The notes beneath the pieces were generated by a model, which saw only the letters and a list, made by a program, of their open reading frames with translations, made no database searches and was not told the origin of the DNA. The translations under genes were made by a program, and so were the position numbers. DNA of 64,000 nt, taken from NCBI GenBank assembly GCA_015680905.1, contig CM027380.1, positions 10,248,001-10,312,000 of the forward strand, written 5' to 3'. Positions 39,881 to 51,625 of the stretch are shown one piece after another (within the stretch, counting starts at the first letter, position 1; every line of letters starts with the position of its first letter). The DNA comes from Coptis chinensis. Lineage: Eukaryota > Streptophyta > Magnoliopsida > Ranunculales > Ranunculaceae.

Positions 39881-40029
39881 TAATTTATCTCCAGATGTCT
39901 CAATCAATATGAATAAAATTCCATCAGCATTTCACGTATAAATGTTATCCTTGCATTACATGAGCAACACGCACCTTGCACTCGCTAGTCGATCTGAGAC
40001 ATCAAAATATCAGGTCGTACACCAATGAC

Positions 40030-40290
40030 AGGGCTAAGCACGACTCAACTATAATTACCATGCAGTGGTTGATTGTCAGTCAAATCCAATCAACGGTCCT
40101 CCAAAAGGACCACAAATCAGCTTAACACCAACGCCAGGGTTAAGCATGATTCAACTGTAATTGCCACGCAAAGGTCAATTATCAGTCAAATACAATACCA
40201 AGGACCCCCAAAAAGACCCCAAGTCAGCTTAAGGCCTTTCAAAGGATTAAGTTTGGCTCAACTATAATGGCCAGTCAAAGGCTAATTATT
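40030..40290. repeat. Tandem repeat, about 107 bp, three units, between T2 integrase and antisense ORF
   Basis: Units begin near 40034, 40140 and 40247 (CTAAGCACGACTCAACTATA, TTAAGCATGATTCAACTGTA, TTAAGTTTGGCTCAACTATA), each containing a GTCAGTCAAA and an AAAGGACC-like block. The position is equivalent to the tandem repeats of T1 at 15900-16360, though the sequences are unrelated. Confidence 0.75.
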
Positions 40291-40697
40291 TGTAAAAACT
40301 CAATAAGATGTTCACTAAAAAAGAATGAATCAATCAATACATACACCTAAGGACACAAGGAAGCCTAGATACCAACTACGTGCATATATTAGGTTGTACA
40401 CAAAAGCTTACGACCTACAATCATTAGACGATCTAACAAAGTTCAACAGGTCGTTCAATATACTACTACACAACACAGTTCGTCAAAACAACAAATCAAA
40501 ACGCAATGGAAGTAATCTCAATTCAAAACAAGTAAGTAATTTAAATATTTCTACTTAATATAAATTTGGTTAGATACTAGAGGCCCCCAGGTTATCCCGG
40601 GAAAACGACCTCAGCATCCCCATAAAAAATATCAGTTATCAATATCAGAAGGAAGTATAGTTCAAAAATTCATCACTCAAAAATTACAAGAACATAA

Positions 40698-42961
40698 TCA
40701 GTCGACACGAGGAAGATTCTCCATTTTCAAGGGGTCCAGTTGGCAGCCCTCTTCACTAATAGAGCCACTAGCCGGTTCACAACTTACATTCCGCACTTTA
40801 GTGGTAGCATCTATAGTGGGCTGAGCAGCAGGAGCAGCACCCTGGTTAGTTGGCAAGTCAGGTCGTCTACTAGCATCTACAATAGCACTTTCCACAGCCA
40901 CTGTTGCTGCCCCACTTTCAACCGACCTCTTGAGGGTTTTGTGCTTATGTTCTAGCTCCATGTAGTCATCCATTAGAACGTAAACATCACCGCTCTCTAC
41001 CACGTCGACCAAGTCGTTATATTCATTCTGAGCTCGCTCAGCAATGGCCTGTGCATTTTTGCACTCAGCAACCCAATGCTGAACTTCCACCCTTGAATCA
41101 TCAAGTGATGGTTGTAGCAAAGCCACCTTCCCAGCCAAATCCCCAACCTGCAACCTCAGCCCTAACACTTTAGCCCGTTCCACCTCTTGAACAGCCACCA
41201 GCTTGTCATAGGCCTCCTTGGCAGTATCCAGCTCCTTCTTGTATAGGTCGGAGATAGTTGCCATCTCCTTCAGCTTCCTATACATGGCCAGGACCTGACA
41301 ACAAACAAAATAAGTCAAAAAGCAACATATCAGAGCACAAAACAAAAGCTTAGGTCGGAAGGACACTTACAAAGCAGATGGAGCGATCCATATCTTTCAA
41401 ATTCGCTTCCAGATCTTTGCCCGTCTCTAGCTGGTGCCTATCTCCATCCAGAGCAATACTCTCCAGCAGCCCATTCGCATCCATGGAAGACTTGAAACTA
41501 CAGTCCCTATTCTTCACCAGCCACGTCAACCCACTCATTGGGTCGTAGTAGGTGACAAGCCTGTCCAGAACATCAGACTCACCAGCCTTGTCACCTGGAG
41601 CCGCACTCCCCGATCCCCTACACTTTTGGGCCACAGGCTCAACCTCACTAGTCTTCTTCTTGCCCCGGGCATCATCCACCCCCACATCAACCACCAGGTC
41701 CTTCAATTTCATCTTCTTCGGTGGAGCCCAACCTAATGAAGAATGACCTTCCACCCCAGCAGGTCGTTCCTCAGACTTAGTTCAAGTCCTCTTTGCCTCC
41801 TCAGGCTCAACCACCTCAGATCCCTCTTCAAGTTAGGCCTCCGAAACTGAGTGGGAGCATCATCACTTCCCCCAGCACTTCCACCACCACGACCAACCCG
41901 GTCACCGTCACCCCCCTCAGATTGTCTAGAAGTAGAATGACCATCAGTATCTCCTCCAGCCGTTCTCACTCCAGAAATAGGTGCTCTCTTATGGCTCTCC
42001 CTCTCCATCTCAGTATCCGAGTTAGAATCAAAGATATCAAGAACAAGCTTTCGAGCCCTCTTCTTTTGCTCCGCTTTCTTCCGATTGATTTTCTCACCAC
42101 CTCGTCTTTTGAAGTAGTGTGCAACCTCCTCCAACAAGGACGCTTTTTCTTCCCAGCTCAGCCTCGTAAACTCTTCAATAGCCCCAGTAGCAGTACGATC
42201 ACGAATTACGACCTCTGCAAAACAAACAAATGTCAGAACATAATCATATCAACTCGTAACAAAACAAACGATCTACACATATAGACGACCTAAATAGACA
42301 ACCACATAATGACCTACCATCAGTCCTCACACAATGGTTCTCCACCTCATATCCAGGAGGACAATAACTCCTCACAATTAACAAAGGCCTATGCCACCAT
42401 TCCTTCTTACTCACACCAACAATCACCGGTGATTTACCCCTCATCACTTGAAAAACAAAGTTCATAACATAAGATATCTTCACAGTAAAGTGCTCCAACA
42501 CATCAGACAAACAAATATTGTAACCCCTCTATCTCAACAGATCCAGAACGTAAAACACCCTCCAACTATTACCCACAAATTGCAAAGGTTCCTTCCACAA
42601 AAGTTCAGAACGTCTTAGGTCAGATGTGAGAACGACAACCTCAACCCCGCTTTCAGTTAGCCATACGTAATTACAACCCACCATCTCGAGGCACATAATC
42701 AGAGCCAAACACGTTCTTCTCACCACTCAGGTCGTATATCATCATATCGGGGATATCAATCTCAAACTCCCTTCTCAAGTCCCCAAAGTTATCAAATACC
42801 GACCTAGACACCACCTCCTCAGTCATCGTCTCCACTGAAGAGGATGATGACGCCTCACCTCCAGTATGTGCCCTAATACCACCCCCATCATCACTCACAG
42901 TTCTCTCTCTCCACTGATCCAACTCAACTTCCCCACTCAAACTATCACTAGTGATCGACAT
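40698..42961 (-). pseudogene. T2 antisense ORF region (Tat-lineage aORF fossil)
   Basis: On the minus strand, from about 42961: MSITSDSLSGEVELDQWRER, an acidic/serine-rich start, then DLRREFEIDIPDMMIYDLSG, a middle part with basic nuclear-like patches (KKRARKLVLDIFDSNSD near 42050), and a C-terminal coiled coil (MYRKLKEMATISDLYKKELD through about 40950). This is the same kind of extra ORF as in T1, opposite to gag-pol and close to the 3' LTR. Known in plant Tat-lineage elements; role unknown. Broken fossil. Confidence 0.65.
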
Positions 42962-43353
42962 TACAAAAACAAAAACAAAACAAAAGATCTAATTTTTTAG
43001 ATGAAAAGTGACGCACCTGAAGATGAAAAGTCGAAAAGTTTTTTGTTTTCTTTTTTTTCTCTGCTTTTTCTTCTATTGAGATGATAGAGTGAAGAAATGG
43101 AAGACGCCAGACCCTAAACCCTTTAGCTACACAAACCTTGAAAAAGACAAAACGTTTGGATTTCCCACATAGCACAATCATAACCTCGCCCACAAACAGC
43201 GCGATTTTGGGCCCATGGGTCAAATCCAACAGTTCACGCATATTTTCCAAACCAAACAAAGTCAGCTGTGCGATATGTGTTGAAAGTTTTATTATATTAT
43301 TTTTTTTTTTTCACACCACAGCTATCCAAAGAATAAAAAAATAAAGGGGGCTA

Positions 43354-43825
43354 TGTAAGTACCCTCCGTTCTACGCTCATATCATTACAACACACATGTC
43401 CACACCAGGTCATATCTTTACAACTCGTACTTCACCAGCTCATACCAAGCCATCAAGATGTAACAACGACCCAAACTCAGGTCATCCCAAATACCAGTTA
43501 CAGCTATATATGGAAGTAAATGATCTAGCGCGATCTTGGAGCTCAGTTAACGCACCAATCAAGGAGTCATTTACTTTGTAACATCAGGAGTAATGATGAA
43601 TTATCAAGATAGCACAAAATATGGATCTACACTTGACAACGGCCTTGAGCAAATATAGAAGGTCAGCTCAAACATCTATAAGTAGAGAGAGATGAACTAC
43701 GTAAGGCTTAATTCAAGTTTACCTAAAAAACTTGATACGTAGGCAACTCTTGTCCCAAGAAAAAGTGCAGTCATTCCCTATCAAACACAACATCAGGTCG
43801 TAGACCCAAAATCTATACTTCTACA
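43354..43825 (+). repeat. T2 3' LTR, 472 bp
   Basis: It starts TGTAAGTACCC immediately after the purine tract AAATAAAGGGGGCTA and ends ACTTCTACA, giving TGTA...TACA ends. The flank GGCAG (43826-43830) is the candidate target-site copy; its partner on the left side was not identified. Confidence 0.75.
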
Positions 43826-44035
43826 GGCAGGAAAATAGAATTCTTCGATTGAGAGAATTTAGATGCAGAAGACCCAACTACATACGACATTGCAGAAAAA
43901 GAAAGTGAGATCGAATACATAAATTGAAAGTATATGTGTATCCCGAGCATTGTAGGATACCAGAGCACTTGTTTGAATGTGCCATATAACCACTGATGTA
44001 ACGGGACCCCCCCCCCCCCCCTTAAAAAAAAAAAC
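43826..44035 (-). pseudogene. NDR1-like (NHL/LEA_2) gene, N-terminal fragment C
   Basis: The minus strand encodes TMLGIHIYFQFMYSISLSFS, a hydrophobic leader, and, after one frame change, ILSIEEFYFPA, matching LSFEEIYVFALDK of fragment A and FSFEIFYVPALDK of the copy at 60 kb. It stops at the T2 3' LTR border (43825), so T2 inserted within the codons for the conserved FYxPAL motif. A homopolymer tract (15 C then TT and 11 A, 44007-44034) marks its 5' side. Confidence 0.5.
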
Positions 44036-44770
44036 CCATACATACACACCATGTCACGATGCATAATGACGTTCAGTCCACCACATCATTAATTAACATA
44101 CAAACACAATACACAAGTACAAAGGGTAGGAACCTATTGACCTTTTATAGGGTTCTCGTGATTGGTATTGATCTGAAGCTTATGCTATCATCACTTCCTA
44201 GTATAGAGCCAAAGATAGCACTTTCTGCAAGCAATCCTTTGCATATCAATATCTCATTTTCTGCACAATATGACTTCCTGCAAGCCGTGTACTGGTTATT
44301 GGATACCCTTAATTACTGGACAAGTCAGTAGATTTGCACCTAGTGAATCTAAAGTAGGTCAAGTGGGGGTCCTCCACTTTATAGAGAATTGGAGGCCTAC
44401 CAACAAAATATTCACAGATATTATAGACCTAGTATAGCTCCATGGTTGGCAAGGATGTCGGCGGCAAAGTTCACCTTATGTCTATCTCCAAGCCTCCAAC
44501 CTTCATGGGATCAAGTAGTTGTTCCCAAGGCTTGCCTCAGCGACTTCTTAGTCGAGAACAGATAGACTAAACATGCAAACTTGATATGCCTTCTACTATA
44601 GAGGTTTGAGCTAAAGAAAACATCGAGCTATTTGAGATCACAGGTTTCTAATAGGCTGACTAAGTCGGATACACAAACACACAAGATTATTAAGAAGGAA
44701 AAGAAAAAAAGTGAATAAATACTGATGCACATATTATTTTCTAGTACTCAATGGTAAATATCTACTATCA
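44036..44770. other. No recognised gene; one possible RNase H-like scrap
   Basis: Mostly featureless. On the minus strand near 44437-44510 a short open stretch reads GDRHKVNFAADILANHGA, which resembles the C-terminal helix of RNase H-like domains of plant non-LTR elements. It is too short to be sure. Confidence 0.3.
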
Positions 44771-46253
44771 TCTCTCTCTATATTAAAGCAGAGTACATCT
44801 TATGTGGACAATCTCTTTCCTAGGTGGCGCATTCTTGAGACATAGGTATGACACGTGGACACTCTTAATTAATCATAAGAAGTTTCCTAATATAACACGA
44901 ACTCTTAATCTTAATAAGTTTCCTAATATAACACAACTCTAATTAGGGGTGCCAATGGGTACCCGATTACCCAAAACCGAAACCGAATATTTGGGTTATG
45001 GGTCTTAAAAAGTTAGACTCATTTAAAATAGGTCATTAAGAACCGAACCAATAAAAGACTGGATAGTAAAAAACCCGTGGGTACCCGAACCGAAACCAGA
45101 AACGATTAGTATGATTTCGATATATAAAATTTAGTATTATATTATATTTAAGATAATCAAACTAATACATTATAATATAAAATATGTTTTTTACGTGTAA
45201 AAATTTATTAAATATATATAGCATAATAGTGAATGTGTGTTGTTAAATGTATATTTTACAACAATACGTTAAACAAGTGTATCATAGATGTTAATAATAA
45301 TGTCAACGTGTATATTTTGAACTAACTAATACATTTTATATTTATTAACTTATGCACATGTATATTTAAATAGGATACACATGCTTGATATATTGTGGTA
45401 CACGCACTTATTATAAACCAATATGTAGTGTTCATGTTAAAAATTAGTGATGAGATGTAATTGTAAGACACATGTACTCACATGTTCGATTTAAAATATA
45501 ATGCGAGTTAATACATGTGTATAAATATATGTGTATGCACGTAAAATATATTAAGGTAACAAATATATGTGATTGCACGTGTACACGATCGAGTTAATAC
45601 AAGGAAACAAATATATGTGTATGCACGTAAAAAAAAAAAATCAAAATTTTGGGGTTAGATATTTGATTATTTTAATTTCTATATCAAAGCTTGAAATTAT
45701 CACATGCATGAATGGTAAATGTTTTAACGTGTATGATTGATATATGTTCGTAGATTGATGTAAATATGCTTGTTGATACATCACTAATTATACATAAAAT
45801 ATTATCATGTAGGAAAATAAAAAAATAAAAATAAAAATAAAAACAAGTTTTAGTGTTTAAATGATTGAAATTGTTTAATAATCATAATAAATAATAAAGA
45901 CCCGAATTAGAATCGGAACTGATAAAAAAACCGTGGGTTTTGATGATTTTGGGTTGGGTTCTATAATTATCATATTAAAACCGTTGAGAACCAAAACCAA
46001 TAGAACCTCAAATAGTAAAACCCAAATCGAAACCGTTAAAACCCGACCCAAAACCGACCCATTGGCACCCCTAACTCTAATAAGTCAATCAACATCTGAC
46101 AAGGAAATTTTATACGACTCCAATAAGAAAACATTGCTAAATCAACTCTAAAAACTTATGTTAATAATTATCAGTCATTGAATTCCTCACAAAAATGTAA
46201 GGGATGTGAATTTTAGAAATGATTTCGGCCATATGGCCGAGTCTAAAACCTTG
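44771..46253 (+). mobile_element. Non-autonomous Helitron H1
   Basis: The 5' end TCTCTCTATATTAAAGCAGA follows an A, as Helitrons do. The 3' end has a 16-base palindrome TCGGCCATATGGCCGA (46225-46240) followed 12 bases later by CTTG and a T, close to the CTRR rule. Its start resembles that of the next Helitron (TCTATATACTAAAGTAGA). No Rep/helicase ORF. A hAT element occupies most of its interior (44944-46073). Confidence 0.65.
44944..46073. mobile_element. hAT-type non-autonomous element, 1130 bp
   Basis: Perfect 17-bp terminal inverted repeats TAGGGGTGCCAATGGGT and a perfect 8-bp duplication ACTCTAAT at 44936-44943 and 46074-46081. Subterminal parts are rich in AAACCGAAACCGAA / CGAAACCG-type motifs; the centre is AT-rich with many ATATATGTGTATGCACGTA phrases. 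No transposase. It is the best-preserved DNA transposon of the window. Confidence 0.92.
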
Positions 46254-47901
46254 TCTATATACTAAAGTAGATACTTCTAAAAGAGATTTTTCTCTCTCCT
46301 ATGTGGCACTCTAATATAAAAGATAGCATTTTCTCTCTCCTATGTGGCACTCTAATATGAAAAATAGTCTTTTTCTAATATCCTATAATCCCACGTACAT
46401 GGAACCTCTTTGGAGAGTTTGAGTGTATTTCTAATTCTTATATTTTGAGAGTTTGAGTGTATTTCTAATTCTTATATATTTGATTAAATAAAAAAAAATT
46501 CTAAAAAATAGGTGATTTGTATAAGGTAATTTCCTATTACGAATCAAACACTTTTAGTGTTCCAATTTTTATATATTTGATCAAATAAAAAAAATTGCTA
46601 AAAAATAAGGTGATTTGTAGAAGCTAATTCTCTATTACAAATTATACATTTTTAGTGTTTATACTTTTATGATAAAGCACCGACTTATTTCGAATATATC
46701 CTTAACGCGGCCTAAAAACACTACATATTCTTCAGTTAATAACTTATTATAGGGTGTAAAATCAGCTTCCGACGGTTCCCCACATTATCTAAGGATTATG
46801 TGGATATACCAAATTAGAACACTCAAAATGTTATTCGCATGAGCCTTTCATATACCTGGAATTTGCATTTGTTGTTGGTTATTAACTTCTTAAGAAGTAG
46901 ACCAATATACTTCCCGAATAAGTGTCCGAATAACCATCACGCACTCTCACATTTTTAACATATGTACTTTTCTTCCTTTTCGTTTTTCTTTCTTGGATCT
47001 CATTCTGATTTTTAAACACATGCAGGCTACAATATGATAATACATGTTGAAAGTCTAGACCTATAAAAAGAACACCGGCTTATTATGAAGGGGTGATTTT
47101 ATTTGCACATTTGATTTATGCTTCTTTGTATGACATTGTTTCTTTAGACAATCTAATGATGGATATATCTAATAATCATCCAAACACAACCTCTCACATA
47201 CATACACTCGAACACTTGATTCAGAAAATGCCAAAATTAACACGAGATCAAATGCCAAGGTACAAACTCTCCCAAGTTCTTTCTCATTAATGTAGAGAAC
47301 TGTGCTTCTATCGGTTTAAGAACACTATGAAAGAATCGGATGATCACCAATAGTCATATTTGGAAGACAGGTAGATGTAATGCATGTTTATATGCATGTG
47401 ATGTTATTTTTCTATTTAATGTATATAGAGCAATGGAGCACGTTTACATGTGAATCCATAGAGCTTTTTCCATCACAATAAGAACTAACTATAACAATCT
47501 AGATTTTGTATTCGGATATCATCGAGAAACACAAATGAACTCAAAAGCAAAATTGTATTTGACACTTAGGATGGTTTCCTTTAGGGCCCAAATGGTAAGC
47601 AAAACCTTAAGTATATGTACTTAACTAATTTCATTTATAAACAATACATTGGCTTTCTTTGAACTGAATATATACAACCTTCTTATATTTCATTTCATCT
47701 CTTGGAACAAAAATTGGAATTGACTCTTATAACAAATACAAGATACGGTGAGTGAAATCACTACATTCAGGAGTGAGGATTAAATTAACTGATCGAGACG
47801 GCTATCTTTGGTTTCCTAAGTTTTTTTTTTTTTTTACCAAGTATAGGAAGATGGGATAGTGCTAAAAATAAATTTTCAAAATTTGTACTCATTCTGAGTG
47901 C

Positions 47902-48063
47902 AGGAAGATGTGATAGTGCTAAAAGATATGGATCAGGATGCTTATAGAATGTCCATATCATGGAGTAGGATCCTACCAAGTATGTTTCACCTCTTTAACT
48001 TTATAAATGGGTGTGGATGATTATTATAGAATGTCCATATCATCATGGAGTAGGATCTTGCCA
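47902..48063 (+). pseudogene. Captured GH1 beta-glucosidase exon fragment
   Basis: The plus strand encodes QEDVIVLKDMDQDAYRMSIS followed by WSRILP, which matches the conserved YKEDV.L.K.MG.DAYRFSISWSRILP exon of plant family 1 glycosyl hydrolases. Only this exon is recognisable. Its end (TATAGAATGTCCATATCA, TGGAGTAGGATC) is repeated at 48019-48063, and AGGAAGATG.GATAGTGCTAAAA occurs at about 47847 as well as 47903, so the piece was partly duplicated in tandem after capture. It lies inside Helitron H2, which explains how an isolated exon arrived here. Not functional as a hydrolase. Confidence 0.65.
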
Positions 48064-49507
48064 AGTTGTATAATAATATGATGTCCTATATGAGCTACTC
48101 TTGGTATTGCATAAGAAAGCTATTATTGAATTTGCATTGTCATGAGCATTTCAAAACAATGGAACTATAGTTGAACTTGCAATAGCTCAACAACTTTTAT
48201 TCGATACACAACAAACTTTGGTTGCAAAGAGAGTCACCTAAACATTTTTGGTTGTAGGAATTTTAATAATTTTGGAGTAAAATATATCGAAGCTTAAAAT
48301 TTTTACGAGTGTTCTACTGATATTTGATGGATGATAATTCTTTGGTCCAAAAGAGTGAAGAGTGTTTGTGTGAATTATTGTTATACTTATTTTTGTGGCA
48401 CTTTATTGATACCATCAAACTTAACCTTTTCAAGTGCAATATTAGAAAAACTTTGTAGTACTATTTCTTCAGCTGAATTTTGTTTTGTAATGTGCTTGCA
48501 GAAACATTGATAATAGATAAATCTACTATAAGAAATAAGGAAAAAAGTTGAATAAGATAGAATATTTGAGCATTTTATTGTAAGTTCAAGGTGTGTGTTA
48601 GAAGTTTAAAGTTTGGAAAGGGAATGTTATTTGAAAGGCATATTCTTCTTCCATCCATTTGATTATTAGATTGTTCAAATCTAAAAATTAATGACCATTA
48701 CTCATTTTACCCACCTAATCTTACGTTAACACTTTGACATGTTCACATTGACGAAAGACATAGAACGACATGATCTTTTATGTTATTCATGTTGGAATTG
48801 AATAAGAATATTTTGCATGTATACAAACAATCACCTAGAAAAAGAGAAAATACTTAGGGGTGTTAGAATTAAACCGACTTGGAGAGAACACCACACTAAC
48901 TTAACATGTATTGAATCATTGAGAGAATGATAGAGAGAATTCTTATTCATTGAGGTAATCCTTAATGGGAGGAGGTTACTTTTATATACAACTAGGTAAC
49001 CTCCTTCCCAAGATAAATGATTACCAGGATAAACAACAAGATAGAGGATTATCATGATAAATACCAAGATAGAGGATTATCATGATAAACACCAAGATAT
49101 AAGATTATCAGGATAAACACATATCAATGGTGGGCATCCATATAAGCCCACGGATTTCATAACACTCCCCCTTGGATGTCCACCATTTATGTGGAAATTA
49201 TGGTGGATGCATCTTTTGTAGCATTCTTCTGGATGCTCTATAACTATCCAATGACAGTTGCCTCATTAAAACCTTGCTAAGGAAAACCCAGTGGGAAAAA
49301 CCAAAGCGAAGGAAAAAAGAGTACAACATTACTCAGAATCATTGTGACTTGCTTTATACTGCCTCATTAAAACCTTTACTAGGAAAACCCAGTGGGATAA
49401 AACCTAGATAAGGGAAAAGAGTACAGTGCATATGTCCTAGGACACATTCTTCAGGATGCTCCCCCTGTTCTATTACTCCCCCTGATAAAGACAAGTCTTT
49501 ATATGGC

Positions 49508-50071
49508 TTAGTGGTGAACTCTGCGCATGCCGATGCCATATACAAGCTTTTGAAATGTATGCTTCAGTAGTGATTTAGTGAAGAGATCAGCAAGGTTGTC
49601 ACTAGAACGAACTTGCTCGACCTTAATCTGCTTCTTCTTCTGAAGCTGATGAGTGTAAAAGAATTTTGGTGCAATGTGTTTTGTCCTGTCTCCTTTTATA
49701 AATCCTTTTTGAATCTGGGTTATACAAGTTACATTATCCTCATAAATAATGCTGGGAACACTTGTTATAGAAGGTAATTGGCAAGAACTACGAATATGCC
49801 CAATTAATAACCTTAGCCATACACATTCACGACTAGCTTCATGAAGAGCTAAAATTTCAGAGTGGTTAAAGGAAGTTGCCACTAAAGTTTGTTTAGTGGA
49901 ATGCCAACAAATGTCAGCATTACCACTAAGAAATACATAACCTGTTTGAGAGTGACCCTTTTGTGGGTTAGATGGATAACCAAAGACTGCATAGCCAACT
50001 AGATTATAGTCATTAGTGGAACCATAAGAATAAAATAGTTTCATACCAGTTATTCCATAAAAATATCTCAA
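49508..50071 (-). pseudogene. C1 copia RNase H region fossil
   Basis: Copia-type signature: LVGYAVFGYPSNPQKGHSQT, GYVFLSGNADICWHSTKQTL, SEILALHEASRECVWLR, DNVTCITQIQKGF, KHIAPKFFYTHQLQ, DNLADLFTKSL. This is the C-terminal part of a Ty1/copia polyprotein. Confidence 0.88.
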
Positions 50072-51239
50072 TATGTGTTTGACATCATTCCAGTGTTTAA
50101 GTGTATGTGCACAATTATATCTTGAAAAGAAACTAATAGAAAATGCAATGTCTGATCTTCTGCACGTATTGTGCTAGATACATAAATGCTTCCATATCAC
50201 TCAAGTAGGGTATTTTCAAGACCAAGAACTTCCTCATGTTCTTCCTTTAGTTGAAATGGATCCTTATCTAAATCCAAGTTTTGCACAACCATGTGCTTTG
50301 TCCATTTCATTTCAAAAATCTATAGTCAGCAGTTTTCTCTAATTCCTTAAGAGTCCCAATCAAGTTTATACCAACCAAACTTGCTGCTACTATATTGAAT
50401 CCAACCTCGGATTTTACTATAGATCTACACCACGTTTTCAAAGAGTTTAATTATGCTTGAATAGAAAATTCCAGATTGGCTAATCTTTCCTTTGTCGACA
50501 AAACGTACACGTGGTTCATTTATTTTCATCATTGTCCTTTGATGTTTCAATAGCTATACCATAGCTAAATATGTCATCCATGATAAGTGCTTTCCTATCC
50601 CACAATTCACCTGAACATGCATGGAATATTGAGATCGGTCTCTTCATTTTCAGGTACCCGTGCCTCTCCATGGGCAACCATAGGCATTTCAGTGAATTTT
50701 AGATATTTGCACATTTTCATTATTTGTTTATGGAGCTCCAGCCATTACCTGGCTATTATTTGGACAAGATGGTTCCTCAGTTCTTCTCTCTTAGGAGCAC
50801 GCTCTTTGGATCCTATAGGTCTACCACACTTTTAGCGTATAGTAGATTCATTTGCCGCCATGTTTGGACCCGTCCAAATGAAACATCAATTCTAGCTAGC
50901 ACATTCATGGTTACTTTTACCATATCATTAAATGCTTAGGCATTTTCTCTGCAACCGCTTGCAAGTGTATCATTCTTCTTATCTCATATAGTCACATTCA
51001 TTGTTTGGATCCTTAATGAGACAGAGGACGTGATCTAATTTTCTTCACGTCATTCTTTAGAGCAACCATTGCTTGTCTCCCCCTAACAACGGGAATACTG
51101 TCTCATTAAATTAACAATTATGTAATACAGACTGTCTAAGTGAGCTTCTTGCTCCAAATGTTAGATATGATACACAATGTCTTTCTCATTTATGGGTATA
51201 ATCTACCGGACATATATTCCATAATACCGGATCCTCATA

Positions 51240-51625
51240 CTGAACTTCAAGTCCTTATTTATGTTAGAACTTCAAGTTCTTGAAAACAAAATAGCTATAA
51301 AAACGAATTGGGCCTACATAAATGACCACTGTAATGGGCCCAAACCGGACCAGTCCTTATGGGTTGGACCTGACCAAGTCGATATATTCAACCAGATGAT
51401 CTTGGAACTTCAGGTTCCTAAAAATTGAATCTTTGGAACTTCAGGTTCTTAAAAAAATAGATCTTGGAACTTCAGGTTCCTAAAAATAATAGACCTTAGA
51501 ACTTCAAGTTCCTAAAAAAAATAGATTTTAGAACTTCAGGTTCCTAACAATTTAATTCTTGGAACTTCAGGTTCATAAAAAAAATAGATCTTGAAACTTC
51601 GGGTTCCAAATATATCGTAGAACTT
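51240..51625. repeat. GAACTTCAGGTTC tandem repeats inside C1
   Basis: GGAACTTCAGGTTCCTAAAA or a variant occurs about ten times with a period near 35 bases (51243, 51270, 51400, 51435, 51467, 51500, 51530 and so on). Each copy is separated by A-rich linkers with ATAGATCTT. The unit contains the imperfect palindrome GAACTTCAGGTTC. It lies in the untranslated 5' side of the element. Confidence 0.8.

Larger units (their letters stand above)
32355..43825 (+). mobile_element. Tat-like Ty3/gypsy LTR retrotransposon fossil (element T2)
   Basis: Order on the plus strand: gag (32637-33275), protease (33750-34101), reverse transcriptase (34350-35150), a nested LTR fossil (35153-37703), RNase H region (37704-38502), integrase (38773-39880), tandem repeats, an antisense ORF on the minus strand (40698-42961), a purine tract and the 3' LTR (43354-43825). 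No 5' LTR was recognised. It is broken, with many breaks, and looks older than the copia fossils. Left border is approximate. Its 3' end abuts an NDR1-like gene fragment at 43826, so it inserted into that gene family's cluster. Confidence 0.8.

Noticed and set aside
42948-43344. Minus- and plus-strand frames just before the T2 3' LTR
   Set aside because: They overlap the leader of the antisense ORF and the polypurine region; no protein similarity is visible.
44007-44034. C15-TT-A11 homopolymer as a functional element
   Set aside because: Such tracts are prone to slippage and sequencing error; nothing else supports a function.
50587-50939. Plus-strand open frames inside C1
   Set aside because: They are antisense shadows of the decayed copia internal region.
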